From: Nesterenkonia natronophila
Lineage (GTDB): Bacteria > Actinomycetota > Actinomycetes > Actinomycetales > Micrococcaceae
NCBI RefSeq assembly: GCF_003595215.1
Contig: NZ_QYZP01000001.1
Coordinates: forward strand, 1-64,000
Direction: 5' to 3'
DNA length: 64,000 bases
The position numbers and the translations under genes were made by a program. The notes under the pieces are model-generated. The model made no database searches and was not told where the DNA came from. It saw nothing but the letters and a program-made list of their open reading frames with translations. This document shows positions 28,954 through 37,415 of this stretch, one piece after another. Each line of letters starts with the position of its first letter. Position 1 is the first letter of the stretch.

Positions 28954-29715
28954 ATGAGCACCAAATCGCCAACGCTCACTGACAGAAATAACGCACGCCG
29001 CCCCCAGCTTGACCGCGATTCTGCGATGCGGCTGGCGGCCACCGAATATGAGCGCGTCGCTGACCTGCTGGCTCGGCTTACACCTGAGCAGTGGTCAGCC
29101 CAGACCGACTGCCCCGCGTGGGACGTGCGCGCGATGGCCGGTCACATGCTGGGCATGGTCCAGATGGCCGCCTCGGTGCCCGAACTGATTCGTCAGCAGT
29201 TGACCGCAACCCGTAGGGCCAAGCACAGTGGTGGCCTTCAGATCGATGCGCTCACTGCATGGCAGGTGGAGAAGAATCTGAGTCTCACCGCAGAAGAAGT
29301 CATTGATGAATACAGGAGACTCAGCCCCCGGGCGGTGAGCAACAGACGCAGATCACCGGCAGTCCTCCGAAACCGAACAATGCTGGAAGAAACGGATGGT
29401 ACATGGACCTTCGGCTACCTACTGGACGTGATCCTCACACGCGACCCGTTCATGCACCGGATCGACATCACCCGCGCTACAGGGTTACCGATGGTTGCTA
29501 CCGCAGATCACGAAGGAGCCCTAGTCGAGGATGTCGTGAACGAATGGGCACAACGCCACGGCAAGCCATTCACCCTCGAGCTCAGCGGGCCCGCGGGTGG
29601 ACATTGGCAGGTCGGGGACGGTGAACGCATCGCCATGGACCCGTTTGAGTTCTGCCGCGCGATCAGCGGACGCGCACCGGTCAGTGGTCAGCTAGCGACT
29701 CAGGTCCCGTTCTGA
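28954..29715 (+). CDS. Maleylpyruvate isomerase-family mycothiol-dependent enzyme
   Basis: A DinB-fold protein of 253 residues with the family opening YERVADLLARLTPEQWSAQTDC and CPAWDVRAMAGHMLGM; the His in GHMLG is a metal ligand. The central DPFMHRIDITRATG also matches. Members use mycothiol, the actinobacterial thiol, in isomerase or detoxification reactions. AAGGAG lies 8 nt before the ATG. It probably forms an operon with the TetR gene. Confidence 0.85.
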   Translation: MSTKSPTLTDRNNARRPQLDRDSAMRLAATEYERVADLLARLTPEQWSAQTDCPAWDVRAMAGHMLGMVQMAASVPELIRQQLTATRRAKHSGGLQIDALTAWQVEKNLSLTAEEVIDEYRRLSPRAVSNRRRSPAVLRNRTMLEETDGTWTFGYLLDVILTRDPFMHRIDITRATGLPMVATADHEGALVEDVVNEWAQRHGKPFTLELSGPAGGHWQVGDGERIAMDPFEFCRAISGRAPVSGQLATQVPF

Positions 29716-29754
29716 ACCACCAACCACCTTGCCGCACTGTTAAGGAAGGAATGA

Positions 29755-29779
29755 GCCCTCTCCTGTGTAGGAGAAAGGC
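29755..29779. repeat. Hairpin repeat, copy 1
   Basis: GCCCTCTCCTGTGTAGGAGA (20 nt) is identical to 30726-30745 and is followed here by AAGGC. It folds into a stem with a GTGT loop. It lies downstream of both the mycothiol enzyme gene and the voltage-sensor-like gene. There is no T-run, so a plain terminator role is uncertain. Confidence 0.7.
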
Positions 29780-29878
29780 TATGACCCAGAGCTTCCTGAT
29801 CGAAGCTTGTTGAAGATTTGTGGGCTTCGGATGGCTGGACTCATCCAACGGCACATCGGCTAGGACGCCGCCTTGCGG

Positions 29879-30670
29879 CTACTCATCTACGGCGTCTTGC
29901 CGTTCACCCGTTTCTTGAGAACTCGAGCTGCGGTCATCGCTCTCATTGGATTCCTGGTTCCCAGGGTTGCGTACCAAGAAATACATCGCTGTCATGGTGA
30001 TCAGACCAGCTACCACCGCAGCCGGCACAACACCCTCCTCGCCCACGAGATCCTCAAGGAACGTCCGTGCATCGGATTCCGGAACCGCCAGTGCCAGGAC
30101 CACGAACGTCGCCACGACGACAGTGGCCAGGACCTCCCCCAACCGTTGGCGCCACCGCGTTTTTCCTTTGTTGGCCAGAGACTCACCGGCTTTGGCTACC
30201 TGTTTGGCGCGCAGCACTCGTAGGGCGCCCACACTGCGCAGGACGCGGAAAAGCTGCATGGGGCCGATGCTGAAGATGACCGCCAGAACAGCTGCAAGTG
30301 TCAGACCAATAAGCCACCAGTTGCGGCGTACCCAGTCAATTTTCTTCGGCGAAAGGAGAAAGAACACCACAGTCTCGAAGATCAGCACGGCGGTGGCCAA
30401 CCACAGTCCTACATGCCCGATCATCTCGAAGGGCTCATCCAGCAGGGTGAGGAACACCGCCGGGACCGAGGCAATGGCAGCGATCATCACCGGCCAGGCC
30501 AACCAGTTTTCCCAGCGTTCTCGAACCTCTTCGACCCGCTTTTCGTCGGAGTTGCCTAAGGCAGCGGCACTGAGTTCCTTTGCTTCCTCAGGTGCTTGGT
30601 TGACAACTTTCTTGACACGCCCAGGGTCCGTGTCGTCGTCAGAGTTCTGCGAGGAGTGAGAAGAGGTCAC
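29879..30670 (-). CDS. Voltage-sensor-like membrane protein without a visible pore filter
   Basis: The 263-residue protein has six hydrophobic segments between charged ends. The fourth carries regularly spaced arginines (FRVLRSVGALRVLRAKQ), as in S4 voltage sensors. The loop between segments five and six (about residues 200-220) is acidic and has no TVGYG-like selectivity filter. It may be a divergent ion channel, a voltage-sensor protein or an unrelated membrane protein. The GTG start has TATCGT 7 nt upstream (minus strand, 30678-30683) and no ribosome binding site. Two copies of a hairpin repeat flank the gene. Confidence 0.7.
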   Translation of the reverse strand: MTSSHSSQNSDDDTDPGRVKKVVNQAPEEAKELSAAALGNSDEKRVEEVRERWENWLAWPVMIAAIASVPAVFLTLLDEPFEMIGHVGLWLATAVLIFETVVFFLLSPKKIDWVRRNWWLIGLTLAAVLAVIFSIGPMQLFRVLRSVGALRVLRAKQVAKAGESLANKGKTRWRQRLGEVLATVVVATFVVLALAVPESDARTFLEDLVGEEGVVPAAVVAGLITMTAMYFLVRNPGNQESNESDDRSSSSQETGERQDAVDE

Positions 30671-30725
30671 CCCTGAAACGATACCGCGGGAATGTACTCT
30701 CAGAGATCAAGACCGTGGGCTGGAT

Positions 30726-30750
30726 GCCCTCTCCTGTGTAGGAGAGAGGC
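30726..30750. repeat. Hairpin repeat, copy 2
   Basis: Same 20-nt core as at 29755-29774, followed by GAGGC. This copy pairs better: seven uninterrupted stem pairs around GTGT, then a one-base bulge and three more pairs. It sits between the voltage-sensor-like gene and tRNA-Gly. Confidence 0.7.
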
Positions 30751-30816
30751 CCTGGCCTAGGACTTACTCTTCATCCGGCGGCTTGAGCGGCTCACGACCG
30801 GCAGTTTTGAAGTGAG

Positions 30817-30887
30817 AGCGGCTGACGGGAATCGAACCCGCGTCGTCTGCTTGGGAAGCAGAAGCTTTGCCATTAAGCTACAGCCGC
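30817..30887 (-). tRNA. tRNA-Gly (anticodon CCC)
   Basis: On the minus strand the acceptor stem is GCGGCTG paired with CAGCCGC, the anticodon loop TTCCCAA lies within a TCTGC/GCAGA stem, and the T-arm contains GGTTCGATTCC. The anticodon CCC reads GGG. The 3' CCA is not encoded. Confidence 0.95.
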
Positions 30888-30969
30888 TGGAGCGCCGCCA
30901 TGAGTGCGAGTGATCCCACCGTGGCGGCGTGGTGATCAGTGTACCCCGCTGCGGATAAACTCTGTGCAT

Positions 30970-31575
30970 ATGACCAGACCAGCACCTTCGGCCGAGATCA
31001 GCTTCGTTGCGCTGCGCCCTGAAGATCCCGACGACGCCGCCGCACTCACCGATTTCCTCACTGCTCAGCACTACCCGTTCCACGTCTGCGCAGAACTGAG
31101 CGTTGAGCGCGTCAGAGCCGGAATTCGCGAGGGCCGCTACGGGCGAAACCCCGCACACTACTCCACCACTGCTGCCTCCGAGACCGACCATAGGGGTTGG
31201 TGGGTGTGGGCAGATCAGACGCGCCTGGGCGTCGTCGTGCTGGATGATCTGACCGAGGGAGCACCGCTGTTCGACCTGCGCCTGGCTGACGCGCACCGAG
31301 GGCGCGGTTGGGGCGCTGCAGTGCTGCCGGGCCTGACACGTGTGGTCTTCGAGACCTATCCGGAGGTGGACAGGCTCGAGGGGCAGACTCGCGAGGACAA
31401 TATCGCCATGCGCAAGGTCTTCCTCAAATCAGGTTTCGTCAAAGAGGCCCACTACCGCCGAGGCTGGCCGATGGAGGGTGGTGAGCCGGTAGCCTCGGTA
31501 GCGTATGCGATTCTTCGTCAGGACTGGGTCTCTGGGACGACCACAACCTTCCAGTGGGAAGACCTCGCAGCCTGA
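30970..31575 (+). CDS. GNAT-family N-acetyltransferase
   Basis: The 201-residue protein has the RimJ/RimL-type fold: acetyl-CoA loop HRGRGWGAAVL and the REDNIAMRKVFLKSGFV segment near the C-terminus. TAAACT lies 8 nt before the ATG at 30970, so a leaderless start is likely; a GTG two codons earlier is an alternative. It converges on the following hydrolase with a 4-bp gap. The substrate is unknown. Confidence 0.85.
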   Translation: MTRPAPSAEISFVALRPEDPDDAAALTDFLTAQHYPFHVCAELSVERVRAGIREGRYGRNPAHYSTTAASETDHRGWWVWADQTRLGVVVLDDLTEGAPLFDLRLADAHRGRGWGAAVLPGLTRVVFETYPEVDRLEGQTREDNIAMRKVFLKSGFVKEAHYRRGWPMEGGEPVASVAYAILRQDWVSGTTTTFQWEDLAA

Positions 31576-31579
31576 GCAC

Positions 31580-32392
31580 TCACCGAGCCAGGAACGGAAT
31601 CAGCGCTGCATTGAACTCCGTGACGTGGCTGACATTGAGCCCATGGGGTGCGCCGTTGACGAGTGCAAGCTCGGAGTCGGCGAGCGCCTCATGCGTCCGC
31701 TTGCCGGAACCTTCGAACGGAACGGTGGCGTCACTGTCGCCGTGGATGACCAAGGCTGGGACGGTCACCGCGTCAAGATCCGACCGGAAGTCAGTGTGCG
31801 CCCAAGCGTCCATGCAGGCCAGCGCGGCGTGCTGATCGGACTGACGGGCCATCTGGACGGCTTCCTGGCGCTGTTCCTCACTGACCGTCAGCTCCTCCCC
31901 CACGGAGAAGAAGCCGGTGGTGAACTCGTCGAAGAAACTTTCGCGATCCTCCTCCAGTGAGCCGCGCAGCCCCTGGAATGTCTCTTCATCCAGCGGCCCG
32001 TCGGGGTTGTCGCTGCTCTGCATCAGATACGGTGGCACCGCTGCGGCGAAGACCACGGAGTGGATGCGATCCATCCCGTGGCGGGATGCATAACGCGCCA
32101 CTTCGCCGCCGCCCATGGAGAATCCCACGAGGGTTACGTCCTGCAGATCGAGTGAGCGAATCACCTGATCCAGATCATCGGCGAGAGCGTCATAGTCGTA
32201 ACCGTCCTGCGGCTTCTCTGACCGGCCAAATCCGCGGCGGTCGTAGGCGATCACGCGGTGTCCGGCGTCGCTCAGAGGCCCAATCTGTTCGGACCACGAA
32301 TCCGCAGCAAGGGGCCAGCCGTGGATCAACACTACGGGCCGGCCCGTGCCGCCGGTGTCGTCAATGTGGAGTTTCACTGGTTCAGCGCTCAT
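31580..32392 (-). CDS. Alpha/beta hydrolase (non-haem haloperoxidase-like)
   Basis: The 270-residue protein has an HGWPL oxyanion region, YDRRGFGRS, nucleophile Ser in GFSMGGGEVARY, and Asp/His near the C-terminus (VIHGDSDATVPFE and GAPHGLN). This is the pattern of cofactor-free chloroperoxidases and related esterases. GAGAGGA precedes the ATG. Confidence 0.88.
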   Translation of the reverse strand: MSAEPVKLHIDDTGGTGRPVVLIHGWPLAADSWSEQIGPLSDAGHRVIAYDRRGFGRSEKPQDGYDYDALADDLDQVIRSLDLQDVTLVGFSMGGGEVARYASRHGMDRIHSVVFAAAVPPYLMQSSDNPDGPLDEETFQGLRGSLEEDRESFFDEFTTGFFSVGEELTVSEEQRQEAVQMARQSDQHAALACMDAWAHTDFRSDLDAVTVPALVIHGDSDATVPFEGSGKRTHEALADSELALVNGAPHGLNVSHVTEFNAALIPFLAR

Positions 32393-32538
32393 TGGTTCCT
32401 CTCACATGGGTGACTCAGACCCGGCGCGGACTCTCCGCCCCGAGATAAGTCACTGTAATGGAGGTTTCCGAATGCCCGGTGAACAAGTGTCGAGGGCTTC
32501 GGAGATGCGCCTTTCCCGACGCAGGAGGCCCTTGAGGC

Positions 32539-32889
32539 TCAGGTGCGCAAGATTTTCGACATAGTTTTGCCTCGGGCGAGCTCGTCGATGAGTTTGTCCA
32601 GATAGCGGATTTCCCGCATGGTCGGCTCCTGGATCTCCTCGACGCGAACTCCGCAGATGACGCCTGTGATCTGTGCTCGGCAGGGGTTGAGTTCAGGAGC
32701 CTCAGCGAAGAACGTCTCGAAATCTTTCTCGGCCTTCAGCTGGGCATCCAGCTGCGACTGCGAATAACCGGTCAGCCAGCGGATGATCTGGTCCACCTCG
32801 TCTTTGGTTCGGCCCTTACGCTCAGCTTTGTTGACGTAGTGCGGATAGACCTGCGCCACACTCATGGTGTAGATGGGGTGCTTGGTCAT
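32539..32889 (-). CDS. DUF2200 domain-containing protein
   Basis: A 116-residue soluble protein matching the DUF2200 pattern from its start ([20 protein letters not shown]) through a WLTGY segment to the C-terminal [18 protein letters not shown]. It is a small conserved family of unknown function. It is 22 bp from the start-side gene for the BASS transporter on the same strand. Confidence 0.85.
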   Translation of the reverse strand: MTKHPIYTMSVAQVYPHYVNKAERKGRTKDEVDQIIRWLTGYSQSQLDAQLKAEKDFETFFAEAPELNPCRAQITGVICGVRVEEIQEPTMREIRYLDKLIDELARGKTMSKILRT

Positions 32890-32911
32890 GCTCCGGTCCT
32901 CTCACTGGTGG

Positions 32912-33931
32912 TCAGGTGGCAACCGGGGTGGTGCTGGCGTCGTCGTGCTCCGTCTGGGGCGTCTTCGGGCGGCGGGATCCCCAGAAGGAGGCCAGCAGGC
33001 CCCCGGAGATGTTGTGCCATACCGAGAATATCGCGCCGGGCAGGGCGGCCTCCGGGGAGAAATGAGCAGCGGCGAGACCAGCGGCAAGCCCGGAGTTCTG
33101 CATGCCGACTTCCACGGAGACCGCCCGTCGGGTAGGCACGGGCGCTTTGGTGAGCATGGCTGCCCCGTAGCCGAGGACATAGCCGAGCAGGTTGTGCAGG
33201 ACCACACCAAGGAGCAGCAGCGCCCCAGCCGAGGCTAAGACCTCCGAGGAACCTGCCACGACCGCCAATACCACGTACGTGATCCCCAGCACTGAGATCC
33301 ACGGCAGCGCTGGCTGCACACCCTGAACGATCTTGGGCAGCAGCAGGCGCAGCAGCACGCCGCCGATCACCGGGATCAGCACGATCCGGACAATGTCCCA
33401 GGCCATATCACCTGCGGGAACGGGCAGATACTGGCCCGCCAGCCACAGGGCGAGCAGGGGAGTCAGGAGCGGGGAAAGCAGGGTGGAGACCGAAGTCATG
33501 GTGACGGAGAGCGCGACGTCGCCGCGGGCCAAGTACGTGACCACATTGGAGCTGGTGCCGCCGGGTACGGAACCGACCAGGATGAGCCCTGCTGCCAGTG
33601 CGGGAGGCAGTTGGAGGGCCCAGGCAATGCCGAAGGCCAGCAGCGGCATGAAGCCGAACTGGAAAGCCACTCCGGCCAGCACGGGCAGGGGCCGCTTGAG
33701 CACCATGAGGAAGTCGGGCAGGGTCAGTGTCAGTCCCATGCCGAACATAATGATCATCAGGGCGTAGGTGACCCCCGCGCCTAAGGGAGCGAATGTGGCC
33801 GGAGCTAGCAGGGCGAGAGCGGCACCCGCGATGATGAGCAGGGGAAAGACTGTCACCGCCAGTTTGGCGCTGCGCGGAGACTGGTCTGCCGGGGTGCTTG
33901 GCTGGTTCGGGGGTGCGGGTGAGTCTGGCAT
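32912..33931 (-). CDS. Bile acid:sodium symporter (BASS) family transporter
   Basis: A 339-residue polytopic membrane protein with about nine to ten helices. Conserved family segments include MFGMGLTLTLPDF, GSVPGGTSSNVVTYLARGD and VEVGMQNSGLAAGLA. Such carriers move organic anions with sodium. The N-terminal 20 residues are Pro- and Ser-rich and probably cytoplasmic. The substrate is not predictable. Confidence 0.9.
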   Translation of the reverse strand: MPDSPAPPNQPSTPADQSPRSAKLAVTVFPLLIIAGAALALLAPATFAPLGAGVTYALMIIMFGMGLTLTLPDFLMVLKRPLPVLAGVAFQFGFMPLLAFGIAWALQLPPALAAGLILVGSVPGGTSSNVVTYLARGDVALSVTMTSVSTLLSPLLTPLLALWLAGQYLPVPAGDMAWDIVRIVLIPVIGGVLLRLLLPKIVQGVQPALPWISVLGITYVVLAVVAGSSEVLASAGALLLLGVVLHNLLGYVLGYGAAMLTKAPVPTRRAVSVEVGMQNSGLAAGLAAAHFSPEAALPGAIFSVWHNISGGLLASFWGSRRPKTPQTEHDDASTTPVAT

Positions 33932-34030
33932 AGAGCTTATGGTCGGCCGCGGCGCTTCTAAGGGTCAACGACCGGAGCACGGGTTCTTACCATGTGGACA
34001 GCTGAGTGAGGCGATGGCGCCGGGCGTCTC

Positions 34031-34960
34031 TCAGGCGGGCGCTGGGGCACGGTCGGGCGTCGGCTCTGCGTGACTTCCTCTGCCCCGCCGCCGGGGTGTG
34101 CGCCATTGAACGATAGCGACTCCGACCAGGCAGATGACACCGCCAATGATTGCCAGTGCCGGCGGAACCTCCGCGAGGAAGATCCAGGCCATGACTACTA
34201 CGATTGCCGGGACGCTCAGAGTGCTGGCGGCAACCCTTCCCGCGGGGAACTGCATCATGGCGTAGCCCCAGAACATGAACGCCAACGCTGTGGGGCCGAT
34301 CCCCATATACACCGCACCGACAATGCTGCCGGCGGAGGCATCGCCCACCTCAGCGATGGTCTGCGGGATAAACGGCAGTAGGGCGACCACGCCCGCGGCA
34401 CAGGCGATCCATGTAGCAGTCAGTGGATCCGTATGGCGAAGCGTGAGCTTCTGGATCAGCATTCCCACGGCGTAGAGCACGGCGGCGGCCAAAGCAATGA
34501 GCAGCCCAGCTAGGGAGAGCCGGCCAGTGGTGCCGGCGAAAGTGATCAGACCGATTCCCAGCAGTGAAACCGCCATCCCGGCGAACAGTTGGCGCGGAAA
34601 CCCCTCCCCGAAGAAGAACCCCCCACCCAGGGCGATCATCAGCGGCGCCAGGTTGACCAGCATGGCGATGGTGCCAGCGTCCAAGAAATGCCCGGCCCAG
34701 TTGAACGCGAGGGTGTAGACCGCGAACCACACCACGCCGAATGCCGCACCCAGCAGCAGGCCGCGGCGGCCCGGCAGCCGCGCTCGACCGCGCCGCAGCC
34801 AGAGCAGCATCACAGATAGCGTGATCACTCCTGCCAAGAGGCGGAGCAAGCCCAGGGGACCGGGAGAGAGCTCCTCGGCGAAGGCACGGATAACTACGAA
34901 CGACGAGGCCCACATCGCAACGGTCGCGACAATCGCCCCTACAGCCAGCTTCTTCTCCAC
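34031..34960 (-). CDS. DMT-superfamily (EamA) transporter
   Basis: A 309-residue protein with ten hydrophobic segments arranged as two EamA repeats (first around VAMWASSFVVIRAFAEE, second from about residue 150). The tail is short and basic. These proteins export metabolites or amino acids; the substrate is unknown. The start is GTG at 34960. Confidence 0.88.
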   Translation of the reverse strand: MEKKLAVGAIVATVAMWASSFVVIRAFAEELSPGPLGLLRLLAGVITLSVMLLWLRRGRARLPGRRGLLLGAAFGVVWFAVYTLAFNWAGHFLDAGTIAMLVNLAPLMIALGGGFFFGEGFPRQLFAGMAVSLLGIGLITFAGTTGRLSLAGLLIALAAAVLYAVGMLIQKLTLRHTDPLTATWIACAAGVVALLPFIPQTIAEVGDASAGSIVGAVYMGIGPTALAFMFWGYAMMQFPAGRVAASTLSVPAIVVVMAWIFLAEVPPALAIIGGVICLVGVAIVQWRTPRRRGRGSHAEPTPDRAPAPA

Positions 34961-35120
34961 AATTGAGGAACCTCACGACTGCACAGTATGTTCCCACTCA
35001 CACCGATCCAGGGAGAAGACGTCAAGCCAATATGGAGGTCCTGCTCCTTGCAGGTTGAGCTCACGTTCCTAGATTGGTCGAGTATTGACGCTGTACCCGT
35101 TTGTTATAGGAGAAATGATC

Positions 35121-35678
35121 ATGGCTGATGTTTCCATTCCCGACACCAAGATTGCTGTGCTGACTACAAAGGGTGTAGAGCAGCCAGAACTCACCGAGCC
35201 CATTGCTGCCGTCGAGGCCGCCAGAGGGACACCGGTGATTGTGTCCCCGCAGGACACACAGATCCAAGCGATGAAGGGCGACTGGGAGCATGCCGACCAC
35301 TTCGATGTGGATGTTCACCTGCCCTCCGCAGACCCTGAGGACTACGCTGGCCTGATTCTTCCCGGCGGCACCCTCAATGCCGACACACTGCGCATTGATG
35401 AGGATGCCCAGCGGTTTGTGAAGGCCTTCTTCGACGCCGGCAAACCGGTGGCGGCCATCTGCCACGGCCCATGGATTCTCACAGAGATCGGCGCCGCCAA
35501 TGGAAGGAAAGTGACCAGCTTCCCCTCATTGAAGACGGATCTGACCAACGCTGGAGCCACCTGGGTTGATGAGCCCGCTGTGGTGTCCGACGGTCTGGTC
35601 ACTTCTCGGAACCCCAACGACCTTGAGGACTTCAATCGCGCATTCCTGTCACTTGTAGCCGATAGTGTGAAGGTATGA
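35121..35678 (+). CDS. PfpI/DJ-1 family protein (type 1 glutamine amidotransferase-like)
   Basis: The 185-residue protein has the PfpI fold with the nucleophile Cys in AAICHGPWIL and Glu in the DGLILPGG-like region (YAGLILPGG). Relatives are glyoxalase III, deglycase or stress proteins. I chose the ATG at 35121 because AGGAG lies 8 nt upstream; the in-frame ATG at 35115 is too close to it. The stop overlaps thiE by 4 bp. Confidence 0.9.
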   Translation: MADVSIPDTKIAVLTTKGVEQPELTEPIAAVEAARGTPVIVSPQDTQIQAMKGDWEHADHFDVDVHLPSADPEDYAGLILPGGTLNADTLRIDEDAQRFVKAFFDAGKPVAAICHGPWILTEIGAANGRKVTSFPSLKTDLTNAGATWVDEPAVVSDGLVTSRNPNDLEDFNRAFLSLVADSVKV

Positions 35679-36388
35679 CTGCCAGCACACCGGAACCCAC
35701 TCATCTCGGTCAGCTGCGTCGGGAGCGTCTGCTCTCGGCGCGGCTCTATGTCTGCACTGACTTGCAGCGGTTTATTGCCTACCCCGAGGCCGGACCGGTC
35801 GAGGAGCTCGGCTTCGAGGCGCTTAGGTCGTTCTACGCGGATGCTTTTGCCGGTGGAACTGACATCATCCAGGTCCGGGACAAGAAGGTGTCGGTACAAA
35901 CCGAGATCGCAGCCCTGACACTGCTTAAAGAGGTCGCCGATGAGTACGGTGGGCTCTCCGCTGCCAATGACCGGGCAGATCTGGCGGCGATCACCGGTGT
36001 CGATGTCTTCCATGTGGGTCAGGAGGACCTCTCCACAGAACAGGCGCGCGCCATTCTGGGTGACGACGTCATCATCGGACGCTCCTGCCGCACCTTCGAA
36101 CAGGTCCGGGAAGCTGACTCAGACATTGGCATCGACTACTACAGCACGGGACCTGTCTGGGAGACCCCCACCAAACCAGGGCGCGCCGCAGTAGGCCTGA
36201 GCCTGCCCGCCCAGGCCGCAGCACTGGAGACCCCCAAGCCGTTCTTCGCCATCGGAGGCATCGACGCGGCGAATATTGACGAAGTCACCGCTGCAGGTGC
36301 CGACCGGGTGGTTGTTGTGCGAGCGGTGACCGAAGCCGATGACACCACCGCTGCAGCGCACGCCCTGCGGGAGAAGCTCCCGGCCTAG
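35675..36388 (+). CDS. thiE: Thiamine phosphate synthase
   Basis: ThiE joins the HMP pyrimidine and thiazole phosphates. The 237-residue TIM barrel has IIQVRDKKVS, AANDRADLA, GPVWETPTKPGR and AIGGIDAAN. It has an N-terminal extension of about 20 residues. Translation is coupled to the PfpI gene through an ATGA overlap. It lies 20 kb from thiSG and 9 kb from thiO. Confidence 0.92.
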   Translation: MTASTPEPTHLGQLRRERLLSARLYVCTDLQRFIAYPEAGPVEELGFEALRSFYADAFAGGTDIIQVRDKKVSVQTEIAALTLLKEVADEYGGLSAANDRADLAAITGVDVFHVGQEDLSTEQARAILGDDVIIGRSCRTFEQVREADSDIGIDYYSTGPVWETPTKPGRAAVGLSLPAQAAALETPKPFFAIGGIDAANIDEVTAAGADRVVVVRAVTEADDTTAAAHALREKLPA

Positions 36389-37158
36389 CGACGCCGCGGC
36401 TTCCGGGGCCGTCCCGATCTGCCAGCGCGCGCTCCGGACTGCGAGCGCAGTTTCTGGCCCCCTGGGCTGCGGTTCGACTTTGCGGGAGGTTCCTGCGAGC
36501 TCAGTGAGCTGCGGGGGGACCCTTCTTTCCGACCGCGGGCGATCCCTATGAACTCCTGGATCAGGTCCGAATCACGTGCCCGCAGCCAGGCCAGTCCCGT
36601 CTCGTAACCGGCCGCTCCAGCGATTCTGCGAATCACCACATCCCGGCGGCTGAGCACCCTCGCCACCGAGTTGGGCAGCACGACGACGCCGGCACCGCTG
36701 GCTGCCACCTCCAGGGCTATCCGCTCCGCACCCGCCAGACTCGCCCCAGACCGCGTGCTGTGCACGTCCAGGGACTGGGGCGCTGACCCAGCATCGGCCC
36801 CCACACCTGCGGCGGAATCACGGCTCCGCTGGAGTATCTGAACCGGATCCACAAATGCCTCATCAATCAGGTCCGCCGCGTCGACGGAGTCGTCGGCCGC
36901 CGCAATCCAGTGCTCCGCAGCGGCACATACGACCGGATCCTCCCGGTAGAGCAGCACTCGGTGGAAGAGCTCTGTGTTCAGTTGAGACTCTTGCTCCCGG
37001 AACCGCACGTACCCGATGTCCACGGTGCCTGAGCTGAGCCGCTCGAGCTGTCCGGTGTCGTCGTAATACTTGACCTCCAGTGCGTGGTCCGGAAACCGCT
37101 GGCGCCAACGTGTTGCCCATTTGTCCGGTGTGGCTCCGGGAATCGCACCAAGGATCAT
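36385..37158 (-). CDS. LysR-type substrate-binding domain protein without a DNA-binding domain
   Basis: The 257-residue protein starts directly in the LysR effector domain (GAIPGATPDKWATRWRQRF), with no winged helix before it. It runs to about residue 205, then ends in a disordered tail rich in Ser, Gly, Arg and Lys. Complete LysR regulators are about 300 residues with a 60-residue N-terminal helix-turn-helix. Similar truncated forms are known in Micrococcales. The basic tail could bind nucleic acid, but that is speculation. It overlaps the thiE stop by 4 bp convergently. Confidence 0.75.
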   Translation of the reverse strand: MILGAIPGATPDKWATRWRQRFPDHALEVKYYDDTGQLERLSSGTVDIGYVRFREQESQLNTELFHRVLLYREDPVVCAAAEHWIAAADDSVDAADLIDEAFVDPVQILQRSRDSAAGVGADAGSAPQSLDVHSTRSGASLAGAERIALEVAASGAGVVVLPNSVARVLSRRDVVIRRIAGAAGYETGLAWLRARDSDLIQEFIGIARGRKEGSPRSSLSSQEPPAKSNRSPGGQKLRSQSGARAGRSGRPRKPRRR

Positions 37159-37166
37159 AGTTCTAG

Positions 37167-37286
37167 TCAGACGACTTTCTCGTGGAGGAAGTCCACGTTG
37201 CGGGAGCTGACGTCATCATGCTCGAGGAGGGAATCGGTGGCACCGGCCAGCTGGCGATCACGGCGCTCTGTCGGCAGCTGGGACAT
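37167..37286 (-). CDS. Possible small gene (39 residues) upstream of the LysR-like gene
   Basis: ATG at 37286 to TGA at 37167-37169. The peptide is hydrophilic (starts MSQLPTERRDRQL). AGGAGG lies 11 nt upstream, and the ATG overlaps the stop of an 18-codon frame (TGATG), which suggests coupling. It ends 8 bp before the LysR-like ATG. No family is recognised. The signal is weak, and it may be leader sequence only. The surrounding 37159-37360 holds nothing else I can support. Confidence 0.25.
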   Translation of the reverse strand: MSQLPTERRDRQLAGATDSLLEHDDVSSRNVDFLHEKVV

Positions 37287-37360
37287 CAGCTCACCAGCCT
37301 CCTGACTGTGATGGGTGCGATGTGCGGGGTCTTCGCTGCCATGGAATTCTTCTCGTGGGA

Positions 37361-37400
37361 CACGTCGGCCCTCCTCAGACTACTGAAGAGGGCCGACGTG
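37361..37400. terminator. Hairpin terminator after the first sugar importer operon
   Basis: A perfect 13-bp inverted repeat (CACGTCGGCCCTC with its complement) has a 14-nt loop. It lies 15 bp after the stop of the binding-protein gene, which is the last of that minus-strand group, and before the LysR-like gene. No clear T-run is present. Confidence 0.65.
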
Positions 37401-37415
37401 GGGAAAGGGTGTTGG

